64,000 nucleotides of DNA from Cherax quadricarinatus. Its lineage: Eukaryota > Arthropoda > Malacostraca > Decapoda > Parastacidae. The translations under genes and the position numbers were made by a program. The notes below the pieces were generated by a model. That model saw only the letters and a program-made list of their open reading frames with translations. It searched no databases and was not told the DNA's origin. Every line of letters begins with the position of its first letter. Position 1 is the stretch's first letter. The DNA lies in the NCBI RefSeq assembly GCF_038502225.1, contig NC_091390.1:10037744-10101743 (forward strand), given 5' to 3'. Positions 23,631-33,565 of the stretch are shown piece by piece.

Positions 23631-26594
23631 TTAGTTGACGGGGTGTATCAGGGAGATAAGATGTTTTCTAATGGTAGTTTTGAAGGTGATGAATGTGTCT
23701 GCAGTTCTAGAGTTCTCAGGTAGGGTATTCCAGATTTTAGGGCCTTTGACATACATTGAATTTTTGTAAAGGTTTAGTCGGACACGGGGAATGTCGTAGA
23801 GATGTTTGTGTCTGGTGTTATGCCTGTGGGTTCTGTCACAACTATCAAGAAAGCGTTTTAGGTCAAGGTTGATATTAGAGTTTAAGGTCCTGTAGATGTA
23901 GATTGCACAGTAGTAAGTGTGGATGTACTGAACAGGGAGTAAGTTTAGATCTATGAAGAGTGGGGGGGGGGGGGTGTGTTGCCAGGGATGGGATTTAGTG
24001 ATTATTCTTACTGCAGCTTTTTGTTGGGTTATTATTGGCTTTAGGTGTGTTGCTGCAGTTGATCCCCAAGCACAAATAGCATAGGTGAGGTATGGATAAA
24101 TAAGTGAGTGGTATAGTGTGAGAAGGGCATTTTGCGGCACGTAGTATCGTATCTTGGAGAGGATCCCAACCGTTTTGGATACTTTTTTGGTTATGTGTTG
24201 GATATGGGTGCTGAAATTCAGGTTGTTGTCAAGGTATAGGCCTAGGAATTTTCCCCCATTATTTCTGGTAATTAGAGTGTTGTCAATCTTAATGTTAATT
24301 TGTGCATCTCCTGCTCTGCTACCAAACATAATATAGTAGGTTTTGTCAGTGTTAAGCGTAAGTTTATTGGCTGTCATCCAAGTCGATATTTTGATCAGCT
24401 CCTCATTCACAATGGTGTTGAGGGTGGCAAGATTAGGGTGAGAGATGACATAAGTCGTGTCGTCAGCAAAGAGAATGGGTTTCAGGTGTTGGGATACGTT
24501 TGGAAGATCATTGATGTATATGAGGAAGAGCAGGGGACCAAGGACACTTCCCTGCGGAACTCCAGTATCAAGTGGCCGTGTTGCTGATGCTGTGTCTTTA
24601 ATGGTGACATACTGATACCTATTAGTAATGTAAGATTTGAAATAAGCAAGCGCATGGCCTCTTATACCGTAATGGTCAAGTTTGTGGAGTAGGATGTCGT
24701 GGTCTACTGTGTCAAAAGCTTTTCTTAGGTCAATAAAAATTCCTAGTGGATATTCCTTATTTTCCAATGCTGTGTAAAGCAGATCTAGCATTTTTATGAT
24801 TGCATCATTAGTGCTTTTATTTTTCCTGAATCCAAATTGGCAGGGGTTGAGTATGTTTTGTGCCGTTATAAATGAATATAGTCTCCTGTGCACGAGTTTC
24901 TCAAAGATTTTGGATAGCAATGGTAAGTTTGATATTGGCCTATAGTTGTTTAAGTCTGTAGGGTCACCACCTTTATGTATTGGTGTAACCCTTGCCATCT
25001 TGAGTAGTTTCGGGAAGGTGCTAGTTTCTAGTGACTTGTTAAAAAGTAATGAAATAGCATGCGAAAGGACATGGGCCGCTCGCTTGTACAGTAATGGTGG
25101 GACATGAGACAGATTCCCTGAGTTATTTTTAAGTGACTTTATAATCTCGGTGACTTCCGTGGGCTCAGTTGGTGCAAGATAGAAGGAATTTGGGAAATTC
25201 CCATCTAGGTAGTCCCCGGCATGGGCATTGGTATGTGGGATTTTACTGGCGAGATTAGATCCTATGGTTGAGAAGAAGTCGTTTATCTTGTTAGCTGTGT
25301 CAGTGGGATGTAGTGGTGTTTCATTAGGTTTAGTTAGGACAATATTCTTGGTTTTTTTCAGTTTGTGGGTCCCTAGAATCTGAGAGAGTGTTTTCCAGGT
25401 CTTTTTTATATCTCCTCTAGTGTCTGTGAATCTACTGGAGTAGTATAGTTGTTTGGCTTTCTTTATTACTTTGGTGAGAACTGATGAATAGTGTTTAAGA
25501 ATATCTTTGTGTATTAAGCCCTGTCTATATTGCTTTTCATATTGGTGTTTCTTGTCAATGGATTTCAGAATGGTGCTGGTTAGCCATGGGCAACCAAGCC
25601 GTTTGTTTGTGATCTGTTTCGTTTTTATAGGACAATGTTTGTTGTATAGTCTAAGTAATTTGTTAAGAAAAATGTCTGTCCAGTCATCAATACCATTGGC
25701 CTTGGAGAATTCTGTAGGCCAGTCAACAGTCTCTAGGTCAGCTGTGAACTTCCTTACTGAGGCCTCGTCATGGAGTCTAAATGAGACTTTGTTGTATTCA
25801 AGTGGTGGTTTACTAATGTTTGTCAGGAGGAAGGTAGGGTAGTGGTCTGTAGTGCTATCTGTGATTATCCCTGATTTAAGGGGGGCTAGTATATTGGTCC
25901 ATATGTGGTCTATTATGGTTGCACTTGTCTCAGTGAGCCTGGTTGGTTTAGTTATTGTTGGTATGAGAAGTGTGTTGTTCATATTGTTGATGAAATCAGT
26001 TACAGGCTGATCATCTAGTAAGCCAAGGTTGATGTTGAAGTCTCCAGCTAAGAGAAGGTGGTGCTTATTCATTTGTCTGTTTGTTATTAGTGACTTTAAT
26101 TTCTCACTGAAATTTGGGATGTTTGTGTGAGGTATCCGGTAAATGGCACCGATTGTTATAGGCGTCTTAAGGTTTTTTACAGTAAAATTAGCAAAAATGT
26201 ATTCCCCATATTCATCACTAAAGCAAGTGGTGCTAATACAAGATAATTGGTTAGAGTAATAGATTGCAATACCACCCCCAACTTGGTTTGGTCTGCAGTT
26301 GTGAATTGCTGTGTATCCTGGTAGAGGGTAGATATCTATTGTGTCCTGCTTAAGCCAGGTCTCAGTAAGAATAATGCAGGAGAAGGGTGTCTTTAGTGAT
26401 TCAAGGAGTGCCAGGAGGTCATCATAGTGTTTGCTTAAGGACCTGATGTTGTAGTTAAGTACTGATAGACTTTTAGCATTGTTTAGGATAGTGCTGGCTT
26501 GTGATGCTGTGTAATAAAGGCAGTTACTTTCCAATAGGTTTTGATTGGGTGTCAGATTATGGAGGTTTAGATCAGGGTCAACGTGATCAATCAT
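23631..26594 (-). CDS. Endonuclease-reverse transcriptase of family L (intact frame)
   Basis: A 987-codon uninterrupted frame. Residues of about 42-260 form an apurinic-type endonuclease: NYNIRSLSK, catalytic E78 in TETWL, GGGIAIYYS, AGDFNINLG at about 183 and TTDHYP with D250/H251. Residues of about 480-760 are reverse transcriptase: PIHKGGDPTDLNNYRPIS, FIDLRKAFDTVDH (D622), GVPQGSVLGPLLFLIYIND and catalytic FADD at 709-712. The C-terminal third resembles the usual thumb and tail of CR1/L2/Jockey-type ORF2. By family knowledge it nicks chromosomal DNA and copies its RNA at the nick. All signature residues are present, so the enzyme could be active. A C-rich homopolymer near residue 870 is a frameshift hotspot in the other copies. 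Confidence 0.93.
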   Translation of the reverse strand: MIDHVDPDLNLHNLTPNQNLLESNCLYYTASQASTILNNAKSLSVLNYNIRSLSKHYDDLLALLESLKTPFSCIILTETWLKQDTIDIYPLPGYTAIHNCRPNQVGGGIAIYYSNQLSCISTTCFSDEYGEYIFANFTVKNLKTPITIGAIYRIPHTNIPNFSEKLKSLITNRQMNKHHLLLAGDFNINLGLLDDQPVTDFINNMNNTLLIPTITKPTRLTETSATIIDHIWTNILAPLKSGIITDSTTDHYPTFLLTNISKPPLEYNKVSFRLHDEASVRKFTADLETVDWPTEFSKANGIDDWTDIFLNKLLRLYNKHCPIKTKQITNKRLGCPWLTSTILKSIDKKHQYEKQYRQGLIHKDILKHYSSVLTKVIKKAKQLYYSSRFTDTRGDIKKTWKTLSQILGTHKLKKTKNIVLTKPNETPLHPTDTANKINDFFSTIGSNLASKIPHTNAHAGDYLDGNFPNSFYLAPTEPTEVTEIIKSLKNNSGNLSHVPPLLYKRAAHVLSHAISLLFNKSLETSTFPKLLKMARVTPIHKGGDPTDLNNYRPISNLPLLSKIFEKLVHRRLYSFITAQNILNPCQFGFRKNKSTNDAIIKMLDLLYTALENKEYPLGIFIDLRKAFDTVDHDILLHKLDHYGIRGHALAYFKSYITNRYQYVTIKDTASATRPLDTGVPQGSVLGPLLFLIYINDLPNVSQHLKPILFADDTTYVISHPNLATLNTIVNEELIKISTWMTANKLTLNTDKTYYIMFGSRAGDAQINIKIDNTLITRNNGGKFLGLYLDNNLNFSTHIQHITKKVSKTVGILSKIRYYVPQNALLTLYHSLIYPYLTYAICAWGSTAATHLKPIITQQKAAVRIITKSHPWQHTPPPPLFIDLNLLPVQYIHTYYCAIYIYRTLNSNINLDLKRFLDSCDRTHRHNTRHKHLYDIPRVRLNLYKNSMYVKGPKIWNTLPENSRTADTFITFKTTIRKHLISLIHPVN

Positions 26595-26736
26595 CTTCTA
26601 GGTTTAAATTATGGTTATTTATATCCTGAGTTGTGTGTTGAGTTCTAGTACTGATATCTGTAGTGGTGGGAAGTTTGGACAAGTATATAGCTAGAGTATT
26701 TTGGTCATATAGAGTATAGTCACTACTACACATAAT

Positions 26737-27107
26737 GAAGTTGATGTTGTCTATGTGTTGTGCTGGAATGAACTAAAGTACAACTAGGTATAAACTAGTA
26801 ATATAAAAATACAAATTAAAAATAGAACAAGACTCTCACTTGTAATTGCACTAAGGTCTAATATAATGACTTTTGTGGAGTCTATGTTTTGAGCTAGAAT
26901 GAGCTATAGTACAATAGGTTTAATCTAATAATATAAAAATACAAATTAAAAATAGCACCAGTCTCTCACTAGTAATTGCACTAAGGTCTATAGTATAATG
27001 AATTTGGTATTGACTATAGTACAAAGTTTAATCTAATAATATAAAAAATAGCACCAGTCTCTCACTAGTAATTGCACTAAGGGTCTAATATAATGAATTT
27101 GGTATTG
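26737..27107 (-). repeat. Tandem monomers in the 5' region of family L
   Basis: Two and a half to three copies of a roughly 100-140 bp monomer sharing TCTCACTAGTAATTGCAC, AATATAAAAATACAAATT and CTAATATAATGA blocks start at about 26737, 26876 and 27010, with a degenerate partial copy to about 27170. Copy B has the same arrangement at about 57217-57470. Tandem 5' monomers act as promoters in some other non-LTR elements; that role here is inference. Confidence 0.7.
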
Positions 27108-27189
27108 ACAAGAATTAGAGTTGACAAGAGTCTCTCAATATACAATTGCACTAAGGTAGCTAGTATATGAAGTTGTATTACTAGTATTA

Positions 27190-28009
27190 GCAAAAGTTAT
27201 GAAATATACACTAATTGCACACACAATATGTATGAATAACAATTTAGAGTGTCAGAGGGGAAGCGTGCATCGTTGTGCTCCGGGTTTTCTCGTGTTTTCA
27301 CGGTCGCTCTTACGTGCTAGAACTTTAATTTGTGTCATCAATCCTATACGATACATCCCTCTAGCGCCTGGAACCAATCTTGGGCGGAAAACATTATATA
27401 CTGAGTCAAAAAAGGAGAATTAGTGTGCACTACCTAGCAGAGTTTACTGCCAGAGGGGAATCATAGGCCTGTGTCCCGTGTGAAAAAAATAATAATAATT
27501 GAACTTTTCGTGTCAGAGGAAAGAAAGTCTCCCTGATAACATTGAGTATACATAGTGTATAGTGTATACTACAGTGGCTCCCTAGTATATTGATGATAAA
27601 GGCTAAAGTGTCATTTGAAAACAGGTGAATTTGTAAATGAAGTGATAAGCCTATAGAGGCAGGTGCCAGAAGTCGCCAGAAACTTACCACAGGTCAGCTG
27701 TTTTTAATAATCTTCCTGGCCTGCTAGTGTACTCGCATATAATCTAGTGATACCAGTGAATAGCAGAATACAGTGTTGTAGTAGCAACTAACCAGTATTA
27801 TAATGGTACTTAGTGGAGTGGAGTGACTTTCATTAGTTTCTTTTTCTTGAAATACGAGACGTTACTGTGAATTTCATATAACCTGTAGTTACCAGCGGTC
27901 GCAATATACACAACGAGAAGCAATTATTACTACAGAAAAAGCGTCCTTCCTCCAAAATTTGCACCAGTCAACTATAGTGATAATATAGCATTTATTGTGG
28001 TGGAAACGT
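27190..28009. other. Spacer between two divergent retrotransposons
   Basis: No gene recognised. Contains short A/T-rich runs. It lies between the 5' end of family L copy 1 (minus) and the leader of the family E element (plus). Frames of 74-86 codons have no domain features. Confidence 0.5.
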
Positions 28010-28036
28010 AAAAAAAAAAAAAAAAAAAAAAAAAAA
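28010..28036. repeat. A-tract
   Basis: A run of about 27 A. It might be the tail of an unrecognised insertion or part of the family E leader. Confidence 0.8.
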
Positions 28037-28256
28037 TAGAAAAGCCAGATACAGCGATTGATAAACAAGGAGGTCGACCGTTCGTCATTGTAGGAGCTGC
28101 CAGATATCACCGGCTCTTCAACACGCAAGTTATACTTTTGTATCAGTCAAATCACATATTACTCGGGTAGATAATTTCCAGTAGATCCTTCATGTGTTAG
28201 CTCAAATCACCGACCAGTATGTTTTAAATAAGTGACCCACTGATCAGAGCAGATCG

Positions 28257-28310
28257 ACTGGTCCGAACCCTTGACTGGTCCGAACCCTTGACTGGTCCGA
28301 ACCCGGGACT
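28257..28310. repeat. 17-bp tandem repeat x3
   Basis: ACTGGTCCGAACCCTTG occurs twice and a third copy ends CCCGGG. It lies upstream of ORF1 of the family E element, possibly in its leader. Confidence 0.85.
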
Positions 28311-28537
28311 GGTTTCAAACAGTTTCGTTGGACAATAAAGCAGACTGTAAACGGATGGGGTTGTAGGCGCCCTTATAAACACAAACATTAAAAATCAGGA
28401 ACGTGACGGTAAGCTGTCCAATATACAAAAAGAGTTAGAAACAGAAATACAAATAGCTAGAGCTTCATTTAAGGTTATTAATAGAATATTCAAGAGGTTG
28501 CTAGTAGAATTGCAGTAAATCAACCATTCAAATCATT

Positions 28538-29748
28538 ATGAAGCTGTGTGTAGTCTGTGGTCAGTCAAACAAACGGGCTTCCACATGGATAAATTGTCAT
28601 TTTTGTGGAAATTGGTGTCACGCCCCTTGTGCAGATATCCCAGAACTAGCTACAAGCAGTATTAAAACAGAGAAGTGTTTTTGGGTATGCCCAAATGAGG
28701 AAAATCTGTGGACTAAAATCACAAGGGTATTAAAAGAGGACAACATCAAAGCTGCTTTCATAGAAAACCTGGAAGCTTTCTACAACAGATGGGAACATAA
28801 AAAGTCTGGGCTGAATGGTACTGCCCTTGATACTGGCCATGTAGTCAGAAACTGTAAGGCTGTAGTCAGTCAAACTGTAAGGCTGGAGGTGCTGTCCTGG
28901 GAGACAGTAATGGTGAAGCTGGAGGTGCTGTCCTGGGAGACAGTAATGGTGAAGCTGGAGGTGCTGTCCTGGGAGACAGAAATGGTGAAGCTGGAGATAC
29001 TGTCCTGGGAGACAGTAATGGTGAAGCTGGAGATTTTGTCCAGGTAGTCGGGAATTATACGCAGGAAGGAATACATATAAATGACCTCATAGGGGACAGG
29101 AGCCATAGTAGGGAAACAAGTGTAGTCAAAGATAAGATAAAACCAATATTGCAAACTAGAAATACCGCAGGAAATAGCAAACAAGAGGACTCCAATAGCA
29201 ATAGTGAGGATAAATTACCAAAAACAACTGGTGGGAGCTCCATTGTTGGTGCTAGGGAGGATAGAAGTAAGACAGGGAAACATGCACCAACAGGGAATAC
29301 AGTCACAGAAACCCAAGGCAAACGGAAACCAAGCCTGTGCACATACTATGCACTTGGTATCTGCTGGCATGGGAAATCTGGAAAAACAGATGGGACGTGC
29401 AACTATGACCACCCTAGAAAATGCCATGCCCATATGACAACAGGAAAATGCAAACTCCCTTCCTGTAAGCTTTTTCACCCTGAAATGTGTACCTCTTCAG
29501 TACAGGAAAGACTGTGCTATAACTTAAATTGCCAGGCATACCATCTAAAGGGGACAAAAAGATACAAAACATCCAGGCCATGGGAAAACCTGGGTAGCCA
29601 CAGCCACTCAAGAGGGAGAGGTTTTTTAGTGCCAGGAAGGAAAAAAAACTGGCAGGAAATGGCAGAAATCGTACACCAAATCCAGTCATTCCTGGAGTGG
29701 AACCACAGTCGATGGCCTCCACTCCAAACCAACAGATACAGATACTAA
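28538..29748 (+). pseudogene. ORF1 of family E: PHD-like plus CCCH zinc fingers, frameshifted
   Basis: The first open piece (28538-29047) starts with a cysteine/histidine cluster, CVVCGQ, WINCHFCGNWCHAPC and CFWVCP, resembling a PHD-type finger, as in ORF1 of several CR1-group elements. The second piece, in another frame up to 29748, carries CCCH-like clusters (CTYYALGIC, CNYDHPRKC, CKLPSCKLFHPEMC, CYNLNCQAYH). The second frame is also open through the 36-bp repeats, so the shift lies near 28845-28890, just before them. CCCH fingers suggest RNA binding. With the shift repaired the protein would be about 400 residues. Whether the shift is real, or translational recoding, cannot be told from one copy. 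Confidence 0.75.
28876..29041 (+). repeat. 36-bp in-frame repeat inside ORF1
   Basis: Four and a half copies of a 36-bp unit (GAGGTGCTGTCCTGGGAGAC core) encode a 12-residue repeat. In the frame that continues into the CCCH region it reads GAVLGDSNGEAG. Confidence 0.9.
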
Positions 29749-32700
29749 TGCCGGAAAAAAAATCCCCCCCCAGTACCAACAATACCACCAGTCCGATAAC
29801 ATTCTTCTTTGCAAATATACAGGGTCTAAAGCCAGCAACAAACAACAAAATACCTTTCATCCGTGGACTGCTTGCAGAGGCAAAGGCAATGTTCGCGGCT
29901 TTCACTGAGACCCACATAAAGGATCACTTGGACAACGAAATATGGATCCCAGGTTACAACCTATACAGATGTGACAGAGTGAACAGGCAAAAGGGGGGGG
30001 GGGGGGTTGGCCTGTACATTGCAGAGTCACTTGTTTGCACAGAACTGCTTAATGCCTCAAATGACGTAGTGGAAGTTTTAGCAGTAAAGGTCGAGAACCA
30101 AAACCTAGTCATTGTGGTAGTCTACAAGCCTCCGGATGCAACATCCCAGCAATTCCAGGAACAGCTGTTAAAAATTGACCACTGTCTGGAAAATCTTCCA
30201 GCTCCTGCACCCAACATCTTGCTCCTGGGGGATTTCAACTTAAGGCACCTAAAATGGAGGAATATAGCAAATAATATTGTTGCAGTAATAACACCAGGAG
30301 GCAGCTCTGATGAAAACTCACACTCACACGAGCTTTTAAATCTCTGCACAAAATTCAATTTAAACCAGCAAATAATAGAGCCTACTAGACTGGAGAATAC
30401 ACTAGACCTCATCTTCACTAACAATGATGATCTGATAAGAAATGTCACCATATCAAAAACAATATACTCAGATCACAACATAATTGAGGTTCAGACATGT
30501 ATGCGTGGAGCCCCAGACCGACAAAATGAGACTAGTCACGAGGGAGCATTCACCAAATTCAACTTCAATAACAAAAACATAAAGTGGGACCAAGTAAACC
30601 AAGTCCTAACCGATATAAGCTGGGAAGATATACTAAGCAACACAGACCCAAACTTATGCCTAGAACAGATTAACTCGGTGGCACTCGATGTATGCACAAG
30701 GCTTATTCCTCTAAGAAAAAGGAGGAGTAGATGTAAAATAGAAAGAGACAGGCGCTCCCTTTACAGGCGACGGAAAAGAATAACAGAGCGGCTAAAAGAG
30801 GTCAATATATCTGAAATGCGCAGGGAGACACTGGTCAGAGAAATAGCAAGCATCGAACTTAAGCTAAAAGAATCCTTTAGGAGTCAGGAATCGCGGGAAG
30901 AACTAAAAGCCATAAATGAAATCGAAAGAAACCCAAAGTATTTCTTCTCCTATGCCAAATCAAAATCGAGAACAACGTCCAGTATTGGGCCCCTACTTAA
31001 ACAAGATGGGTCCTACACAGATGACAGCAAGGAAATGAGTGAGCTACTCAAGTCCCAATATGACTCAGTTTTTAGCAAGCCGCTAACCAGACTGAGAGTC
31101 GAAGATCAAAATGAATTTTTTATGAGAGAGCCACAAAATTTGATTAACACAAGCCTATCCGATGTTATCCTGACGCCAAATGACTTCGAACAGGCGATAA
31201 ATGACATGCCCATGCACTCTGCCCCAGGGCCAGACTCATGGAACTCTGTGTTCATCAAGAACTGCAAGAAGCCCCTATCACGAGCCTTTTCCATCCTATG
31301 GAGAGGGAGCATGGACACGGGGGTCGTCCCTCAGTTACTAAAAACAACAGACATAGCCCCACTCCACAAAGGGGGCAGTAAAGCAACAGCAAAGAACTAC
31401 AGACCAATAGCACTAACATCCCATATCATAAAAATCTTTGAAAGGGTCCTAAGAAGCAAGATCACCACCCATCTAGAAACCCATCAGTTACACAACCCAG
31501 GGCAACATGGGTTTAGAACAGGTCGCTCCTGTCTGTCTCAACTACTGGATCACTACGACAAGGTCCTAAATGCACTAGAAGACAAAAAGAATGCAGATGT
31601 AATATATACAGACTTTGCAAAAGCCTTCGACAAGTGTGACCATGGCGTAATAGCGCACAAAATGCGCGCTAAAGGAATAACAGGAAAAGTCGGTCGATGG
31701 ATCTATAATTTCCTCACTAACAGAACACAGAGAGTAGTCGTCAACAGAGTAAAGTCCGAGGCAGCTACGGTGAAAAGCTCTGTTCCACAAGGCACAGTAC
31801 TAGCTCCCATCTTGTTCCTCATCCTCATATCCGACATAGACAAGGATGTCAGCCACAGCACCGTGTCTTCCTTTGCAGATGACACCCGAATCTGCATGAC
31901 AGTGTCTTCCATTGCAGACACTGCAAGGCTCCAGGCGGACATCAACCAAATCTTTCAGTGGGCTGCAGAAAACAATATGAAGTTCAACGATGAGAAATTT
32001 CAATTACTCAGATATGGTAAACATGAGGAAATTAAATCTTCATCAGAGTACAAAACAAATTCTGGCCACAAAATAGAGCGAAACACCAACGTCAAAGACC
32101 TGGGAGTGATTATGTCGGAGGATCTCACCTTCAAGGACCATAACATTGTATCAATCGCATCTGCTAGAAAAATGACAGGATGGATAATGAGAACCTTCAA
32201 AACTAGGGAGGCCAAGCCCATGATGACACTCTTCAGGTCACTTGTTCTATCTAGGCTGGAATATTGCTGCACTCTAACAGCACCTTTCAAGGCAGGTGAA
32301 ATTGCCGACCTAGAAAATGTACAGAGAACTTTCACGGCGCGCATAACGGAGATAAAACACCTCAATTACTGGGAGCGCTTGAGGTTTCTAAACCTGTATT
32401 CCCTGGAACGCAGGAGGGAGAGATACATGATTATATACACCTGGAAAATCCTAGAGGGACTAGTACCGAACTTGCACACGAAAATCACTCACTACGAAAG
32501 CAAAAGACTTGGCAGACGATGCACCATCCCCCCAATGAAAAGCAGGGGTGTCACTAGCACGTTAAGAGACCATACAATAAGTGTCAGGGGCCCGAGACTG
32601 TTCAACTGCCTCCCAGCACACATAAGGGGGATTACCAACAGACCCCTGGCAGTCTTCAAGCTGGCACTGGACAAGCACCTAAAGTCAGTTCCTGATCAGC

Positions 32701-32810
32701 CGGGCTGTGGCTCGTACGTTGGTTTGCGTGCAGCCAGCAGCAACAGCCTGGTTGATCAGGCGCTGATCCACCAGGAGGCCTGGTCACAGACCGGGCCGCG
32801 GGGGCGTTGA
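29697..32810 (+). CDS. ORF2 endonuclease-reverse transcriptase of family E (intact)
   Basis: A 1037-codon uninterrupted frame. Residues of about 35-265 are an apurinic-type endonuclease: FFFANIQGLKP, TETHIKD with E71, KGGGGVGLYIAES, LLGDFNLRHLKW at about 176-187 and YSDHNII with D259/H260. A basic linker follows (340-370). Residues of about 500-780 are reverse transcriptase: PLHKGGSKATAKNYRPIAL, YTDFAKAFDKCDH (D639), SSVPQGTVLAPILFLIL and catalytic FADD at 726-729. The C terminus (PDQPGCGSY, ASSNSLVDQALIHQEAW) is the part preserved in the truncated stubs. The start lies inside the end of ORF1 (52-bp overlap), so ORF2 translation may depend on reinitiation or a frame shift. All catalytic signatures are present. 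Confidence 0.93.
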   Translation: MEPQSMASTPNQQIQILMPEKKSPPSTNNTTSPITFFFANIQGLKPATNNKIPFIRGLLAEAKAMFAAFTETHIKDHLDNEIWIPGYNLYRCDRVNRQKGGGGVGLYIAESLVCTELLNASNDVVEVLAVKVENQNLVIVVVYKPPDATSQQFQEQLLKIDHCLENLPAPAPNILLLGDFNLRHLKWRNIANNIVAVITPGGSSDENSHSHELLNLCTKFNLNQQIIEPTRLENTLDLIFTNNDDLIRNVTISKTIYSDHNIIEVQTCMRGAPDRQNETSHEGAFTKFNFNNKNIKWDQVNQVLTDISWEDILSNTDPNLCLEQINSVALDVCTRLIPLRKRRSRCKIERDRRSLYRRRKRITERLKEVNISEMRRETLVREIASIELKLKESFRSQESREELKAINEIERNPKYFFSYAKSKSRTTSSIGPLLKQDGSYTDDSKEMSELLKSQYDSVFSKPLTRLRVEDQNEFFMREPQNLINTSLSDVILTPNDFEQAINDMPMHSAPGPDSWNSVFIKNCKKPLSRAFSILWRGSMDTGVVPQLLKTTDIAPLHKGGSKATAKNYRPIALTSHIIKIFERVLRSKITTHLETHQLHNPGQHGFRTGRSCLSQLLDHYDKVLNALEDKKNADVIYTDFAKAFDKCDHGVIAHKMRAKGITGKVGRWIYNFLTNRTQRVVVNRVKSEAATVKSSVPQGTVLAPILFLILISDIDKDVSHSTVSSFADDTRICMTVSSIADTARLQADINQIFQWAAENNMKFNDEKFQLLRYGKHEEIKSSSEYKTNSGHKIERNTNVKDLGVIMSEDLTFKDHNIVSIASARKMTGWIMRTFKTREAKPMMTLFRSLVLSRLEYCCTLTAPFKAGEIADLENVQRTFTARITEIKHLNYWERLRFLNLYSLERRRERYMIIYTWKILEGLVPNLHTKITHYESKRLGRRCTIPPMKSRGVTSTLRDHTISVRGPRLFNCLPAHIRGITNRPLAVFKLALDKHLKSVPDQPGCGSYVGLRAASSNSLVDQALIHQEAWSQTGPRGR

Positions 32811-32843
32811 CCCCCGAAACTCTCTCCAGGTAAACTCCAGGTA

Positions 32844-33560
32844 GCCATAATATGCCGAGAGACCATCGGGAATATTTCGATATAAATGAGTGAAACCTCT
32901 CATGTTGTATTCTTTGGTCTCTGAGTAAGAGAAAACGGTGTTTTGAAGAGGATAACTGCACTAGAACATCAGTTTACTAAGAAATACACCCAAACAAACG
33001 CGATTTTCGCGATTTTTTTTTTTTTTGAGACGGTGGGCCGGCCGGCGCTCCCGGCCGATATCTCGGAAGTAACTTATTCACTTTACGGTACCTACTCTGC
33101 CTTTATTACTTAATTAAATGTAATAATAGTCACAGAAATTGTAGAATAATGATTTCTCTAATTTGCAATCATTCATTTTTGAAATATTCCAAATACTTTG
33201 GGAGTTATGTGGGAGTAAAGGGCAGATTTTTGCAACATTCCAAGAACTAACAAACTTATTTTTTTGTGAAATAAAGATAAGTTATTTAGACGAAAGGTAA
33301 TAATTACAAATTCGTATACACATTGTTCTCTCGGCACCAAGTGTCCAAACAACCTTACATCGTCCCATATAGGACTACCATCCTGCCCAAGGGCATTTTC
33401 AGTAAATCAGTCCTTTTTCAGTCTTTTCTCAATTGTTGTTTGAAGTATATTTTTGATAAATGTTTTTTACAAAGAGTGAAAATACTTTGTCTTGTGCACT
33501 AAAACTGGAGGAAATCGGACGGTAAACAAAAAAGCAACATTTAATGCTGATACAGCCTCC
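32844..33560. other. Unassigned spacer
   Basis: No gene or element recognised. A T-run at about 33018-33027 is followed by a GC-rich palindromic patch with GGCCGGCC near 33040. The rest is AT-rich. Confidence 0.5.
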
Positions 33561-33565
33561 TTCAA

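Larger units (their letters stand above)
23346..27190 (-). mobile_element. Non-LTR retrotransposon family L, copy 1 (near full length)
   Basis: On the minus strand this runs from tandem 5' monomers (27107-26737) through one long ORF (26594-23631) into a 3' UTR that joins the 30-bp satellite at 23345. Three other copies in the window (33566-35004; 45780-46298 plus 54521-57480; 57777-59254) share the 3' UTR and extend about 90 bp further to an AATAAA-bearing end with an AATTTGAATTTG-type tail. Copy 1 therefore lacks its last 90 bp or so. No separate ORF1 is visible upstream. The coding region is uninterrupted. The 5' limit is approximate. Confidence 0.88.
28538..32843 (+). mobile_element. CR1-type non-LTR retrotransposon family E
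   Basis: ORF1 with PHD-like and CCCH zinc motifs (28538-29748, frameshifted), a 52-bp overlap, then an intact ORF2 (29697-32810), a very short 3' UTR and a CCAGGTAAACTCCAGGTA tail at 32826-32843 with no poly(A). Three truncated 3' ends of this family lie at 9748, 35107 and about 59350. The true 5' end is not visible; it may lie within 28040-28537. Confidence 0.88.
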
